A DNA stretch of 17,728 nt from an uncultured Treponema sp. (GTDB lineage Bacteria > Spirochaetota > Spirochaetia > Treponematales > Treponemataceae), in NCBI GenBank assembly GCA_937891125.1, contig CALAEZ010000032.1:1-17728 (forward strand), read 5' to 3'. Shown here piece by piece: positions 6,431 through 13,899 of this stretch; position 1 is the stretch's first letter; every line of letters begins with the position of its first letter. The notes below the pieces were generated by a model. It did no database searches. It was not told the DNA's origin and worked only from the letters and a program-made list of their open reading frames with translations. The translations under genes were made by a program, and so were the position numbers.

Positions 6431-6922
6431 ATGACCTTAAAACAGAAATACGAACGCTGCTTGCAGGATTCTGAAAACTTTATCACTGCAGGCAAGGATG
6501 GAGTAACACCTTCATACAAATCGGGCAAGGTGTTAGCGGAGTTCTTTAATAAAGAGCTTGACTACACCGACATCAATATCCACCACAGCTATCCAGTGGA
6601 AAAAATTGCGGCGCTCAAGGAAGATTGGGACTTAAAAATCCGCTTTATGCTTCGAAAGAGCGAAATAAACCAATTTTCGCCTTTAAATGCGCCGCATGTA
6701 TTCCAGTACCTGTCTACGCTTGCTGACAGCGACTGGGTAAAAAGCGAGCCTGTCGACAGCGCTGCAAAGGAAATTGTTCGTGGGCTTACCGAGGGCTTAA
6801 AGCCGATTCAGGAAGGACTTTCCATTAAAACGGTTACCGTAGAATGGGCAGTACACGTTCCTGACTGCACCACATTCTATGTAAACTTCTTGTACAAATA
6901 CGAAGAAGGGATCATGGATTAA
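6431..6922 (+). CDS. Unrecognised soluble protein, 163 aa
   Basis: I do not recognise this family. The protein is soluble, with no signal peptide or membrane segment, and looks alpha/beta. It has an N-terminal helix rich in charged residues (TLKQKYERCLQDSENF), a central DLKIRFMLRKSEI strand pair, a helix around LTEGLKPIQEGL, and a C-terminal strand pair (TVTVEWAVHVP, TFYVNFLYKYEE). Two cysteines are present (residues 10 and 147). The ATG at 6431 is supported by a promoter whose predicted start is that base, and the frame is intact from there to the terminator region. It is likely a single-gene transcript: the upstream slyD gene ends 66 nt earlier and the next gene is convergent. Confidence 0.78.
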   Translation: MTLKQKYERCLQDSENFITAGKDGVTPSYKSGKVLAEFFNKELDYTDINIHHSYPVEKIAALKEDWDLKIRFMLRKSEINQFSPLNAPHVFQYLSTLADSDWVKSEPVDSAAKEIVRGLTEGLKPIQEGLSIKTVTVEWAVHVPDCTTFYVNFLYKYEEGIMD

Positions 6923-6926
6923 AAAA

Positions 6927-6972
6927 CGGCGTCCGTGCCGCGTGCAAAACGACCTCCGTGTCGCGTGCAAAA
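6927..6972. repeat. 23-bp imperfect tandem repeat, two copies
   Basis: Units at 6927-6949 and 6950-6972 differ at only 3 of 23 positions (units end CGCGTGCAAAA). They lie between the stop codon of the 163-aa gene and the terminator. No function can be assigned. Confidence 0.8.
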
Positions 6973-7014
6973 AAAAGCCGCTGAAAGCAAAAAGCTGACA
7001 GCGGCATTTTTTTT
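6969..7014. terminator. Bidirectional terminator between the 163-aa gene and the chemoreceptor
   Basis: GCCGCTG (6977-6983) pairs with CAGCGGC (6999-7005). An inner AGC/GCT pair (6986-6988 with 6994-6996) forms a second short stem. It is flanked by eight A (6969-6976) and eight T (7007-7014), so it should work in both directions. Confidence 0.9.
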
Positions 7015-7019
7015 CGCTA

Positions 7020-7054
7020 GAGCAGGTGACTGCTCAAAAAGCCCGAGAAGGCTT
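7020..7054 (-). terminator. Two extra short hairpins at the chemoreceptor 3' end
   Basis: Read on the minus strand, AAGCC (7054-7050) and GGCTT (7043-7039) form a 5-bp stem, the first arm overlapping the stop codon, with T5 ending at 7036. Next comes a 6-bp stem, GAGCAG (7020-7025) with CTGCTC (7030-7035) over a GTGA loop in plus-strand terms. They probably add to the main terminator at 6969-7014. Confidence 0.5.
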
Positions 7055-9155
7055 AGACCTTAAATCTATCGATTTGGCTTCCAATCATGTCGATAGACTC
7101 CTGTACCTTATTCGAAATGCCGCTCAAAGCCGCACCCGTTTCGTTAATCTTACGAGCGCCGTCGCTCATCTCGTCCATGCTTACCTTCATGCTGCCCGTC
7201 GCATCCTGCAGGTTATGCATTTCAGCGCTAATTTTTTCGCTACGGCTCGACATCGCTTTTGATGCATTGGTAACTTCAACCGTGCTGTCGTTCATTGTCT
7301 TGAGCGCCTGCGTAATCTGGCGAGAACCTTCGTTCTGCTCGTCCATTGCAGACTTAATCTGAATAACAAGCTCGTCCGTTACCTTAATGCCGTCAGAAAC
7401 TGCAGTAAACGCATCGCTCGATTCCGTAGAGCTTGCCACCACATCAGAAATTGAATCACGGATATTCGTTAACTGCTCGCCAATCGTGCGCGACTGCTTA
7501 GAAGACGTTTCCGACAGCTTACGGATTTCGCCCGCAACAACAGCAAAGCCCTTTCCCGCATCGCCTGCATGAGCCGCCTCGATTGCCGCATTCATTGCAA
7601 GCAGGTTTGTCTGCTGGGCAATATTTTCGATAGCAAGGTTCGCCTCCTGCAGCATTTGCGACTGCGTTTCAATCTGCTTGATACGCTCGTTCACTGCTTG
7701 CTGCTTGTTAATGCCGTTTTGAGCATTTTCGGCAAGCGATTCAAAAGACGACGCCATCTTCTCTACCGATTGATTTACCGACGCAATGTTGCCAATCATT
7801 TCTTCTACCGCTGCAGAAGCCTGCGACACGCCAGAAGACTGCGCTTCAATCATGTCGTTCAAGGTAGTAATATTTGTTGAAATCTCGTTTACTGCCTGCG
7901 CCGTCTGCTGCACCGTTGAATCCTGCATGCTAATCTGATGGTGAATACCGTCAATGTTGGCAATAATCTGCGTAATGGCACTTGCCGTATCATGCGTGCT
8001 TGTTGACATGTCGCTACCAGCACTCGCAAGCTCTACCTTTGAAGACTTTACGTCCTTCATTATCTGTTGCAGCTTATCAAGGAAGGCGTCAAACTGAATA
8101 ATCAAATCACCAATTTCATCGCGAATATACAGCTTACAGCGCTTTGTTAAATCTGCATCACCCGTTGCAAGCTCTTCTAGGAATTTCGTCACATTATAGA
8201 TACGCCACATGAGCCAGTGTACAAAGCGGTAGCTGATAATCATCAGCACAATGATAAGTGCGATTGTAATCGGAATAATGATTTTCATCGCATTATTAGA
8301 AATTGACTGCACAACTTCCATGCTTTTTGCAACGAAAATCATGCCAGTAACCGTTTCATCATTGTTTTTAAGCGGAATATATACGCTCGCATATTTTGAA
8401 CCAGAAATGGTTACAATTCCATTAAATCGCTCGCCCTGTTTTATAACCGTATTGATAACAGCCGAATCAGTAAGCGTCGTGCCAATCATGTTTGAGCCAA
8501 GCGTTGTCGCGACTCGTTTTGTTCCGTTAAAGACCGTACATTCTACATCGTAGCTCGTCTGCATCATGTCGATAAAGCCGTCTGAGGCTGATAAATCAAA
8601 GCCTGCAATAACACAGCCAGCAATTACGCCGTCACTTACAACAGGAGAAACAGCTACAATACCAAACGGCAAGTCCCCCATTGCCTCATAAGAAGTAACA
8701 TCCTCACCACGCAAGGCAGTTTTTACCGCAGAGTATGAAGAAACATTGGTTCCTGCCTTCAAGTTTTTTCCGCCAAGCACAACGCCATCGGTTCGCACAA
8801 TACCAACCAAGTCAATAGCGTATTTTTCAGCTTTTTCTTCTGCCTGCTTATTCGCAGCTGCGCTATCCTTATTTACAAGTGCTTTTTCAACACTGCCGCT
8901 TTTTGCCAGAATTTCTGCATACTGCTCAACACTTTCTGTCCAATCCTGAACAGTCAGCTCAACACCATCTGCAGTATGCACAAGCCCCGCTTCCGTATTT
9001 TCAACAATACCGCGATCAAGTACCAAAAGCGTTATCACTGCAATACCAAAGCAGCTGACAACAACAGCCGAGCTGATCAGAGCCAATAGTTTTGTTAAGA
9101 TTTTTACATTCCTTTTTGCATTTTTTTCAAAGCGATCTAATTCTTTTTGCGCCAT
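7053..9155 (-). CDS. Methyl-accepting chemotaxis protein with dCache-type sensor
   Basis: A 700-residue inner-membrane chemoreceptor that senses a ligand outside and controls CheA through CheW. Residues 23-46 are TM1. Residues about 50-285 are a periplasmic double-Cache-like sensor. TM2 is about 291-312 and HAMP about 313-368. A long coiled coil follows, with the highly conserved signalling tip at about 512-548 (IAQQTNLLAMNAAIEAAHAG, then GKGFAVVAGEIRKLSE). There is no CheR-docking pentapeptide at the C-terminus, which ends QIDRFKV. The start is set at 9155 because CAGGAG (minus strand, 9166-9161) lies 5 nt upstream and MAQKELDRFEKNAKRN gives a normal positively charged cytoplasmic start. A frame extending to 9296 would add a spurious hydrophobic leader and include the promoter. 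The ligand cannot be read from the sequence. Confidence 0.95.
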   Translation of the reverse strand: MAQKELDRFEKNAKRNVKILTKLLALISSAVVVSCFGIAVITLLVLDRGIVENTEAGLVHTADGVELTVQDWTESVEQYAEILAKSGSVEKALVNKDSAAANKQAEEKAEKYAIDLVGIVRTDGVVLGGKNLKAGTNVSSYSAVKTALRGEDVTSYEAMGDLPFGIVAVSPVVSDGVIAGCVIAGFDLSASDGFIDMMQTSYDVECTVFNGTKRVATTLGSNMIGTTLTDSAVINTVIKQGERFNGIVTISGSKYASVYIPLKNNDETVTGMIFVAKSMEVVQSISNNAMKIIIPITIALIIVLMIISYRFVHWLMWRIYNVTKFLEELATGDADLTKRCKLYIRDEIGDLIIQFDAFLDKLQQIMKDVKSSKVELASAGSDMSTSTHDTASAITQIIANIDGIHHQISMQDSTVQQTAQAVNEISTNITTLNDMIEAQSSGVSQASAAVEEMIGNIASVNQSVEKMASSFESLAENAQNGINKQQAVNERIKQIETQSQMLQEANLAIENIAQQTNLLAMNAAIEAAHAGDAGKGFAVVAGEIRKLSETSSKQSRTIGEQLTNIRDSISDVVASSTESSDAFTAVSDGIKVTDELVIQIKSAMDEQNEGSRQITQALKTMNDSTVEVTNASKAMSSRSEKISAEMHNLQDATGSMKVSMDEMSDGARKINETGAALSGISNKVQESIDMIGSQIDRFKV

Positions 9156-9192
9156 AACAACTCCTGCTAGAATCTTGAAAATCAGCTTTAGA

Positions 9193-9221
9193 AGTATAGC
9201 ACATCTTAGCGATTTCAGTAA
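9193..9221 (-). promoter_or_regulatory. Chemoreceptor gene promoter (leadered)
   Basis: On the minus strand TTACTG (9221-9216), 17-nt spacer, TATACT (9198-9193); TTTACT with an 18-nt spacer is equally possible. The predicted start at about 9186 gives a 31-nt leader containing CAGGAG. It looks sigma-70-like rather than like a sigma-28 flagellar promoter. Confidence 0.65.
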
Positions 9222-9281
9222 AGAAAAAAAACATACGATTTGCAAAACGGGCAAAAATGGATAGGCAAAAAATGGCAAGGC

Positions 9282-9310
9282 TTGAATAAACCGCACATTT
9301 CTTTTACTAT
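9282..9310 (+). promoter_or_regulatory. Promoter of the 179-aa gene and proA (leaderless type)
   Basis: TTGAAT (9282-9287), exact 17-nt spacer, TACTAT (9305-9310). The predicted start is 9317, one base before the ATG at 9318. No Shine-Dalgarno is seen. Confidence 0.6.
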
Positions 9311-9317
9311 TTTGACC

Positions 9318-9857
9318 ATGGTATTAGGGGATTTAATCAACGAATTTGTTGACGCAGGCGTGGTAAAAGCAATGGATACGCTGCTTACAAGCAGTGATGA
9401 AGCACAGGTTCGCACAAGCGCTCAGACCGTAGCTGGCGCTTTTTTGGATGCAGCCGAATATACAGAAAACACGCAGAATGATGAGGCAAAAAAACATCTG
9501 CTTGCAAGCTTTAAAAAGAATGCGGCGCTGCTTGTACAAAAAACATGGGTAGAAGGCGACGACATTGCCGTAAAGGAGCAGGTACTATACAAGCTTGACC
9601 AGATTTCTGCCGCTATGGAAGCAGGCACCTGGAGTAAAATCTATCCGACATTCCGCGAAATCATTATCGACATTGTGTATTTAATGTTCGGCATTCAGTC
9701 AAAAAGCAAGGATTTTGACGAGTATGCGCTACGCATTGACCCCGAATTCGGCATCTTCTGGTGGTACTTTAGCAACCTTCCGGCAACAGCAGACTGGAGC
9801 GACAGCAAGTGCTACTACGTACTGTTGCTTGGCATTCTGTTCCTTGCAAATTACTGA
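9318..9857 (+). CDS. Unrecognised protein, 179 aa, upstream of proA
   Basis: I do not recognise this family. A frame from a TTG at 9240 is open, but the ATG at 9318 is preferred because the TTG extension contains both boxes of a good promoter. The protein begins MVLGDLINEFVDAGVVKAMD, appears mostly helical, and has a long charged middle (ENTQNDEAKKHLLASFKKN). It ends in an aromatic and hydrophobic stretch (FWWYFSNLP, then CYYVLLLGILFLANY). That last segment is hydrophobic enough to touch a membrane but short for a confident transmembrane call. proA begins 9 nt after its stop with no terminator between, so the two should be co-transcribed. Any role in proline synthesis is only a guess from position. 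Confidence 0.78.
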   Translation: MVLGDLINEFVDAGVVKAMDTLLTSSDEAQVRTSAQTVAGAFLDAAEYTENTQNDEAKKHLLASFKKNAALLVQKTWVEGDDIAVKEQVLYKLDQISAAMEAGTWSKIYPTFREIIIDIVYLMFGIQSKSKDFDEYALRIDPEFGIFWWYFSNLPATADWSDSKCYYVLLLGILFLANY

Positions 9858-9866
9858 GAAAAAAAA

Positions 9867-11156
9867 ATGGACATCTCTTCAATCTGCAATTCACTGCATG
9901 AGGCACAGCAGCAGCTTGCGCTTCACACTGCCATTCAAAAAAATCATGCACTCACTTGCGTAGCAGAAGCGATAGCCGCTCACTGCGATGCAATTATTGC
10001 GGCAAATCAACAGGATTTAGACGCTGCCCGTCAACGTGGCATGAGCGAAGCCTTGCTTGAGCGGCTCATGCTTGATAAAAAACGCATTGACGGCATTGTG
10101 CAGAGTATGCAGATTGTCATAGCGCAAGCAGATCCTGTTGGCGAAGTAACGGGCGGCTGGGATACGCCAAAGGGGCTTTCCATTAAGCAAGTGCGCGTGC
10201 CGCTTGGTGTTGTCGCAATTATTTACGAAAGCCGCCCGAACGTGACGGTTGACGCATTCTGTCTGGCATATAAAAGCGGAAACGCCATTCTGCTTCGTGG
10301 CTCTTCAAGCGCGCTTCACTCAAACCAGGCGCTGCTCGCCGCAATTACGCAAGGCTTGCAGAATGCCGGCGCCGACGGTGTCGCTGGCGCCGTGTCGCTC
10401 TGTGAACCGCAGGCAGACCATAGTGATGTGGACGCTATTTTAAGCGCAACCGGTCACATTGACTGCGTGCTTCCGCGCGGAGGCGCAAAGCTTATTCAGA
10501 ATGTTGTGCAGAACGCAAAAATTCCTGTTATTGAAACTGGCGCCGGCGTGTGCCACCTTTTTGTAGACGAAAGCGCCGATGTAGACGCAGCTGCACGCAT
10601 TGCAGAAAACGCTAAGATTCAGCGGCCGGGCGCCTGTAACGCCATTGAATGTATTTTGGTGCACAAGGCTGTTGCCAAAGCGTTTTTACCCAAGCTTGCG
10701 GCGGCATTTTCAGGGCGTGTTGAGCTGCGCTGTGACAATGCAAGCTACCAGTTGCTCCAGGAAGCAGGCGCCTTTGATGCACAATCCGCATGCTACGTTC
10801 CGCGCGCCACCGTGGCTACAGAAGCAGATTTTGGCTTTGAGTTCCTGGAGCTAATCTGCGCGGTCAAGCTTGTAGACGACATACATGAGGCTATCACCTA
10901 CATCAACAGCCACTCAACCCATCACAGCGAAACAATCTGCACGAACGACCGCGCTCATGCTCGCGCTTTTCAGGCTCGTGTCGACAGCGCCTGCGTCTAT
11001 GTGAACGCAAGCACGCGCTTTACGGACGGCGGCGAGTTTGGCTTTGGCGCGGAGCTGGGAATCAGCACGCAAAAGCTGCATGCACGCGGGCCGATGGGCA
11101 TAAAAGCGCTTACCACGACCAAGTTCCTCATCGACGGTGACGGACAGGTGCGTTAA
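9867..11156 (+). CDS. proA: Glutamate-5-semialdehyde dehydrogenase (gamma-glutamyl phosphate reductase)
   Basis: A 429-residue cytoplasmic enzyme of the aldehyde dehydrogenase superfamily. It reduces gamma-glutamyl phosphate with NADPH to glutamate semialdehyde, the second step of proline synthesis. Motifs seen are YESRPNVTVDA, LRGSSSALHSN, LPRGGAKLIQNV, PVIETGAGVCHLFVD and the active-site RPGACNAIE with Cys257, then FGFGAELGISTQKLHARGP near the C-terminus. Length is normal (about 415-430). The ATG follows GAGAAAAAAAA, so its Shine-Dalgarno is weak; translation may be coupled to the gene ending at 9857. proB lies downstream but not adjacent: a diguanylate cyclase gene with its own promoter is between them. 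The last codons belong to one arm of a direct repeat that recurs 62 bp downstream. Confidence 0.96.
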   Translation: MDISSICNSLHEAQQQLALHTAIQKNHALTCVAEAIAAHCDAIIAANQQDLDAARQRGMSEALLERLMLDKKRIDGIVQSMQIVIAQADPVGEVTGGWDTPKGLSIKQVRVPLGVVAIIYESRPNVTVDAFCLAYKSGNAILLRGSSSALHSNQALLAAITQGLQNAGADGVAGAVSLCEPQADHSDVDAILSATGHIDCVLPRGGAKLIQNVVQNAKIPVIETGAGVCHLFVDESADVDAAARIAENAKIQRPGACNAIECILVHKAVAKAFLPKLAAAFSGRVELRCDNASYQLLQEAGAFDAQSACYVPRATVATEADFGFEFLELICAVKLVDDIHEAITYINSHSTHHSETICTNDRAHARAFQARVDSACVYVNASTRFTDGGEFGFGAELGISTQKLHARGPMGIKALTTTKFLIDGDGQVR

Positions 11157-11233
11157 GCACCAACGTCAATAATTTCTTCTACCCGCACGAGCGAAGCGAT
11201 GTCGGACAGGTGCGCTAGCACCAACGTCAATAA
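11141..11233. repeat. Direct repeat spanning the proA stop codon, each copy with a hairpin
   Basis: Copy 1 (11141-11172) and copy 2 (11203-11233) are nearly identical. Each reads CGGACAGGTGCG, then TTAAGCACC or CTAGCACC, then AACGTCAATAA. In both, GGTGC pairs with GCACC over a 4-5-nt loop. Copy 1 holds the last codons and stop of proA. Copy 2 has the same four codons and a stop (CGC TAG) but is 62 bp away, so in another frame. Confidence 0.88.
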
Positions 11234-11251
11234 CTCCCAGGCGCTTTCTCC

Positions 11252-11280
11252 TTGTTTTATTCACAAAATCCGCGTATACT
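11252..11280 (+). promoter_or_regulatory. Promoter of the diguanylate cyclase gene (short leader)
   Basis: TTGTTT (11252-11257), exact 17-nt spacer, TATACT (11275-11280). The predicted start is 11287, 7 nt before the ATG at 11294. No Shine-Dalgarno is seen. Confidence 0.65.
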
Positions 11281-11293
11281 TACAGCGTACTTT

Positions 11294-12898
11294 ATGATTT
11301 CCATTCGGACAAAGCTGACCGTGCTCGTCTATGGCGCCGTTCTTGTAACAGCACTCACACTCAGCAGCATCGGAATTTCTCATCTTTCTCGCATTACCAG
11401 GCAGCATTCTCAAGATTCGCTGCAGCTCATGTGTGACGCCGAAAAAGAGCACCTCAATATCACTACCGGCAATCTAAAGCAAGCGGTCGACATTATGACG
11501 GATTTAATCCTAAACGACTTAACCGACATCGACCGCTTTACTACCGACAGCGTCTACCGCAAGCAACTGACACGCGGCTTTGAGCGACAGTTTTTTCAGA
11601 TTGCAAGCCACACCAACGGCGCCGTTTCTTACTACATGTACTATGCGCCAGAACTACTTCCAGAACAGCCAGAAGGCTTTGTCTGGGTAAAGCGAAACCG
11701 CTTATCGTCGTTTTCAGCGCTCGAACTTCCCCGTTTGAGCGATTTTTCTCGGGAAGATTTTGACCACGTCGGCTGGTACTACACTCCCGTCGAAAATGGA
11801 AAACCGACTTGGCTCAAGCCGTACGCTAACAAAAATCTCGGCATTTATATGATTTCCTATGCGATTCCTATCTACCTACAGGGAACGCTCATTGGCGTTG
11901 TTGGCATGGACATCAATTTTTCGCTCATCATTGAAGAAATAAACCGCCTTATCGTCTACCAAAACGGCTATGCGTATCTGACTGACGAACACAACACGGT
12001 TATCTACCACAAGGCGCTTGAGGCAAATGTTCCCCTGCAAGCGTCAACAGAAATGCTTGAAATGGGTCTTGCGCTCGACAACGGCTGGAAGGTGTACGTT
12101 GCGGCTCCCAAAAAAGAAATTAACCGCGAACGAGCGCATTTGACGCAGGTGTATGTGCTCACCGTGCTTATCATCTCGCTTATCTGCATGTTCATCTGCT
12201 CGCATCAGACAAACCGGCTCATAACACCGCTACTGGAACTGACGGCAGCAACCAAAAAGATTGCTTCTGGCGACTTAAACGTGCATATTACCGTGCAGTC
12301 AAAGGACGAAATCGGGCAGCTGGCAGAAACATTCCAAAAAACCGTGCAACAGCTGCCAGAATATATGTACCGGGATTCGCTGACGGGCGTCCGCAACACC
12401 TCAGCCTATCGAAGAGCCGTCAGCAGGCTTGAGGAGCACATGGCAAATGGTGCTGACGCCTTTGGCATCTGCGTGTTTGACGTAAACAACCTTAAGCAGA
12501 CAAACGATTTATACGGTCACGAAACAGGGAACAAGCTGCTGATAAATGCCACCAGGCTTATCTGCCGCATTTTCAGCCACAGCCCCGTATTCCGCATTGG
12601 CGGCGATGAGTTTGTTGTCATTCTGGAAAAAACTGATTTTACAAACCGCGCCAGTCTGCTGCAGCAGTTTGAGCTTGAATGTCAGAGTACGACTTTTACG
12701 GCAAGCGGTATCACGTTTCCTGTTTCTGTTGCCTATGGACTTGCCACGTACGACTGCCTGACTGATAAAACGTACGAGGACATTTTTACACGCGCTGACG
12801 CCTGCATGTATAACCGCAAAAAAGAGATAAAAGCACGCTTTTTTACAGCAGCTGTAGCACTGACCGACCACGCTGGTGTCGAAAAAGGCACCATCTAG
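11294..12898 (+). CDS. Membrane sensor diguanylate cyclase (HAMP-GGDEF)
   Basis: A 534-residue inner-membrane protein predicted to make c-di-GMP. TM1 is about residues 7-30. A periplasmic sensor follows, to about 285, probably Cache-like (it includes DHVGWYYTPV and MISYAIPIYLQGTLIGVVGMD). TM2 is about 285-305 and HAMP about 305-355. The GGDEF domain is about 355-520, with YRDSLTGVRN, FDVNNLKQTND and an intact GGDEF at 436-440. No RxxD inhibitory site is visible at the expected place just before GGDEF, so product inhibition at that site is unlikely. I start at the ATG at 11294 (MISIRTKLTVLV), a normal N-terminus. A TTG at 11252 is in frame, but it is the promoter's -35 box. The gene lies between proA and proB without obvious functional relation. 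Confidence 0.93.
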   Translation: MISIRTKLTVLVYGAVLVTALTLSSIGISHLSRITRQHSQDSLQLMCDAEKEHLNITTGNLKQAVDIMTDLILNDLTDIDRFTTDSVYRKQLTRGFERQFFQIASHTNGAVSYYMYYAPELLPEQPEGFVWVKRNRLSSFSALELPRLSDFSREDFDHVGWYYTPVENGKPTWLKPYANKNLGIYMISYAIPIYLQGTLIGVVGMDINFSLIIEEINRLIVYQNGYAYLTDEHNTVIYHKALEANVPLQASTEMLEMGLALDNGWKVYVAAPKKEINRERAHLTQVYVLTVLIISLICMFICSHQTNRLITPLLELTAATKKIASGDLNVHITVQSKDEIGQLAETFQKTVQQLPEYMYRDSLTGVRNTSAYRRAVSRLEEHMANGADAFGICVFDVNNLKQTNDLYGHETGNKLLINATRLICRIFSHSPVFRIGGDEFVVILEKTDFTNRASLLQQFELECQSTTFTASGITFPVSVAYGLATYDCLTDKTYEDIFTRADACMYNRKKEIKARFFTAAVALTDHAGVEKGTI

Positions 12899-12918
12899 CA
12901 ACGCGGCGCACAATCTGC

Positions 12919-12924
12919 TATTAT
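12919..12924 (+). promoter_or_regulatory. Possible -10 box of proB
   Basis: TATTAT at 12919-12924 would start transcription near 12931, giving a leader of about 24 nt that contains AGGAAC. The -35 is poor (CTAGCA at 12895-12900, 18-nt spacing). The 56-bp gap after the cyclase gene contains no terminator, so read-through is also possible. Confidence 0.35.
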
Positions 12925-12954
12925 CTCGCTACAGATTCGCTTACAGGAACAAAA

Positions 12955-13797
12955 ATGGCAGACAACAGCATTTCTATACAGGAAACAATTGCTTCTTCAC
13001 GCAAAATTGTTATAAAAATCGGCTCAAATACGCTTGCAAAGGCTGACGGCACGATTAACCACGCATTCTTAAAAAATCTTTCTGCATCCTGCGCAGAGCT
13101 TATCAAGCAGGGAAAGCAGATTGTCATTGTGTCTTCAGGCGCACAGGTCGGCGGTCTTTCCACGATAAGCGGCTGGGCGCGGCGCAAGGACATACATTAT
13201 CGGCAGGCACTCTGCGCCATTGGCCAGGTAGAGCTTATCGACAGCTGGCGCAAAGTGTTCAACGAATACGGCATCCACATTGGACAGCTGCTTTTGACGC
13301 GCGATGATTTTGAAAACGACCACCGCTCGCTCAACATTCGCAACACGCTTTTTACGCTCGTTGACGAAGGCGTAGTTCCTGTCATTAACGAAAACGATTC
13401 TGTTTCTATCGATGAGTTCAGCATTGGCGACAACGACAATTTAAGTGCGCAGACCGCCATTTTGTGGAGCGCCGACTTACTTATTCTCTTTAGCGATATT
13501 GACGGCGTCTATACCGACAATCCAAAGACAAATCCAAAGGCGCAGATTGTGCCGGTCGTGCACAGCGTTGACGAGCTTCGTAAGCAGATTACGATTGGCT
13601 CAACGAACAGCTTTGGCACGGGTGGCATTGAAACCAAGCTACAGGCGGCAGAAAAGGCGGCAGGCTACGGCATTCCGACGATTCTTGCAAACGGCGGCAA
13701 AACGGACATCATTACGCACCTTGCTGACGGCAGCGAAAAAGCGACGCTGTTCTTAGCAGACGAAGACTGCCTGCGCCGCGTACTGGGAAGCAAATAA
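12955..13797 (+). CDS. proB: Glutamate 5-kinase without PUA domain
   Basis: A 280-residue cytoplasmic kinase that phosphorylates glutamate with ATP, the first and usually feedback-inhibited step of proline synthesis. The amino-acid kinase fold is complete: KIGSNTL from Lys21, SSGAQVGG at 60-67, NENDSV from 145, GDNDNLSAQTA from 158, then FSDIDGVYTDNP and the FGTGGIETKLQAA loop. The E. coli enzyme has about 367 residues with a C-terminal PUA domain; here the protein stops at the end of the kinase domain and the stop is followed by normal intergenic sequence. AGGAAC (12945-12950) supports the ATG. proA is about 1.8 kb upstream, separated by the cyclase gene. Confidence 0.95.
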   Translation: MADNSISIQETIASSRKIVIKIGSNTLAKADGTINHAFLKNLSASCAELIKQGKQIVIVSSGAQVGGLSTISGWARRKDIHYRQALCAIGQVELIDSWRKVFNEYGIHIGQLLLTRDDFENDHRSLNIRNTLFTLVDEGVVPVINENDSVSIDEFSIGDNDNLSAQTAILWSADLLILFSDIDGVYTDNPKTNPKAQIVPVVHSVDELRKQITIGSTNSFGTGGIETKLQAAEKAAGYGIPTILANGGKTDIITHLADGSEKATLFLADEDCLRRVLGSK

Positions 13798-13862
13798 CAG
13801 CCGCCGGCTCAACAGGCAGCTGTTCCCGTACTGCAAACCGACGCCGTACTGACTGTATCGTG

Positions 13863-13892
13863 CTGACAGCGCCGCGCGGTTTATGCTATACT
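13863..13892 (+). promoter_or_regulatory. Promoter of the PyrK-PyrD gene (leaderless type)
   Basis: CTGACA (13863-13868), 18-nt spacer, TATACT (13887-13892), one of the best promoters in the window. The predicted start is 13899, one base before the ATG at 13900. No Shine-Dalgarno and no leader for an attenuator are present. Confidence 0.68.
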
Positions 13893-13899
13893 CCCTGCC

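Noticed and set aside
9156..9296. 47-residue N-terminal extension of the chemoreceptor
   Set aside because: It would contain the gene's promoter and lie upstream of a strong Shine-Dalgarno. The residues look like translated intergenic DNA.
9240..9317. 26-residue TTG-started extension of the 179-aa gene
   Set aside because: No Shine-Dalgarno precedes the TTG, and both promoter boxes (9282-9310) fall inside the extension.
13798..13899. Pyrimidine attenuator or riboswitch before the PyrK-PyrD gene
   Set aside because: The predicted transcript begins one base before the ATG, leaving no leader. The weak AACAGC/GCTGTT pairing after proB has no T-run.
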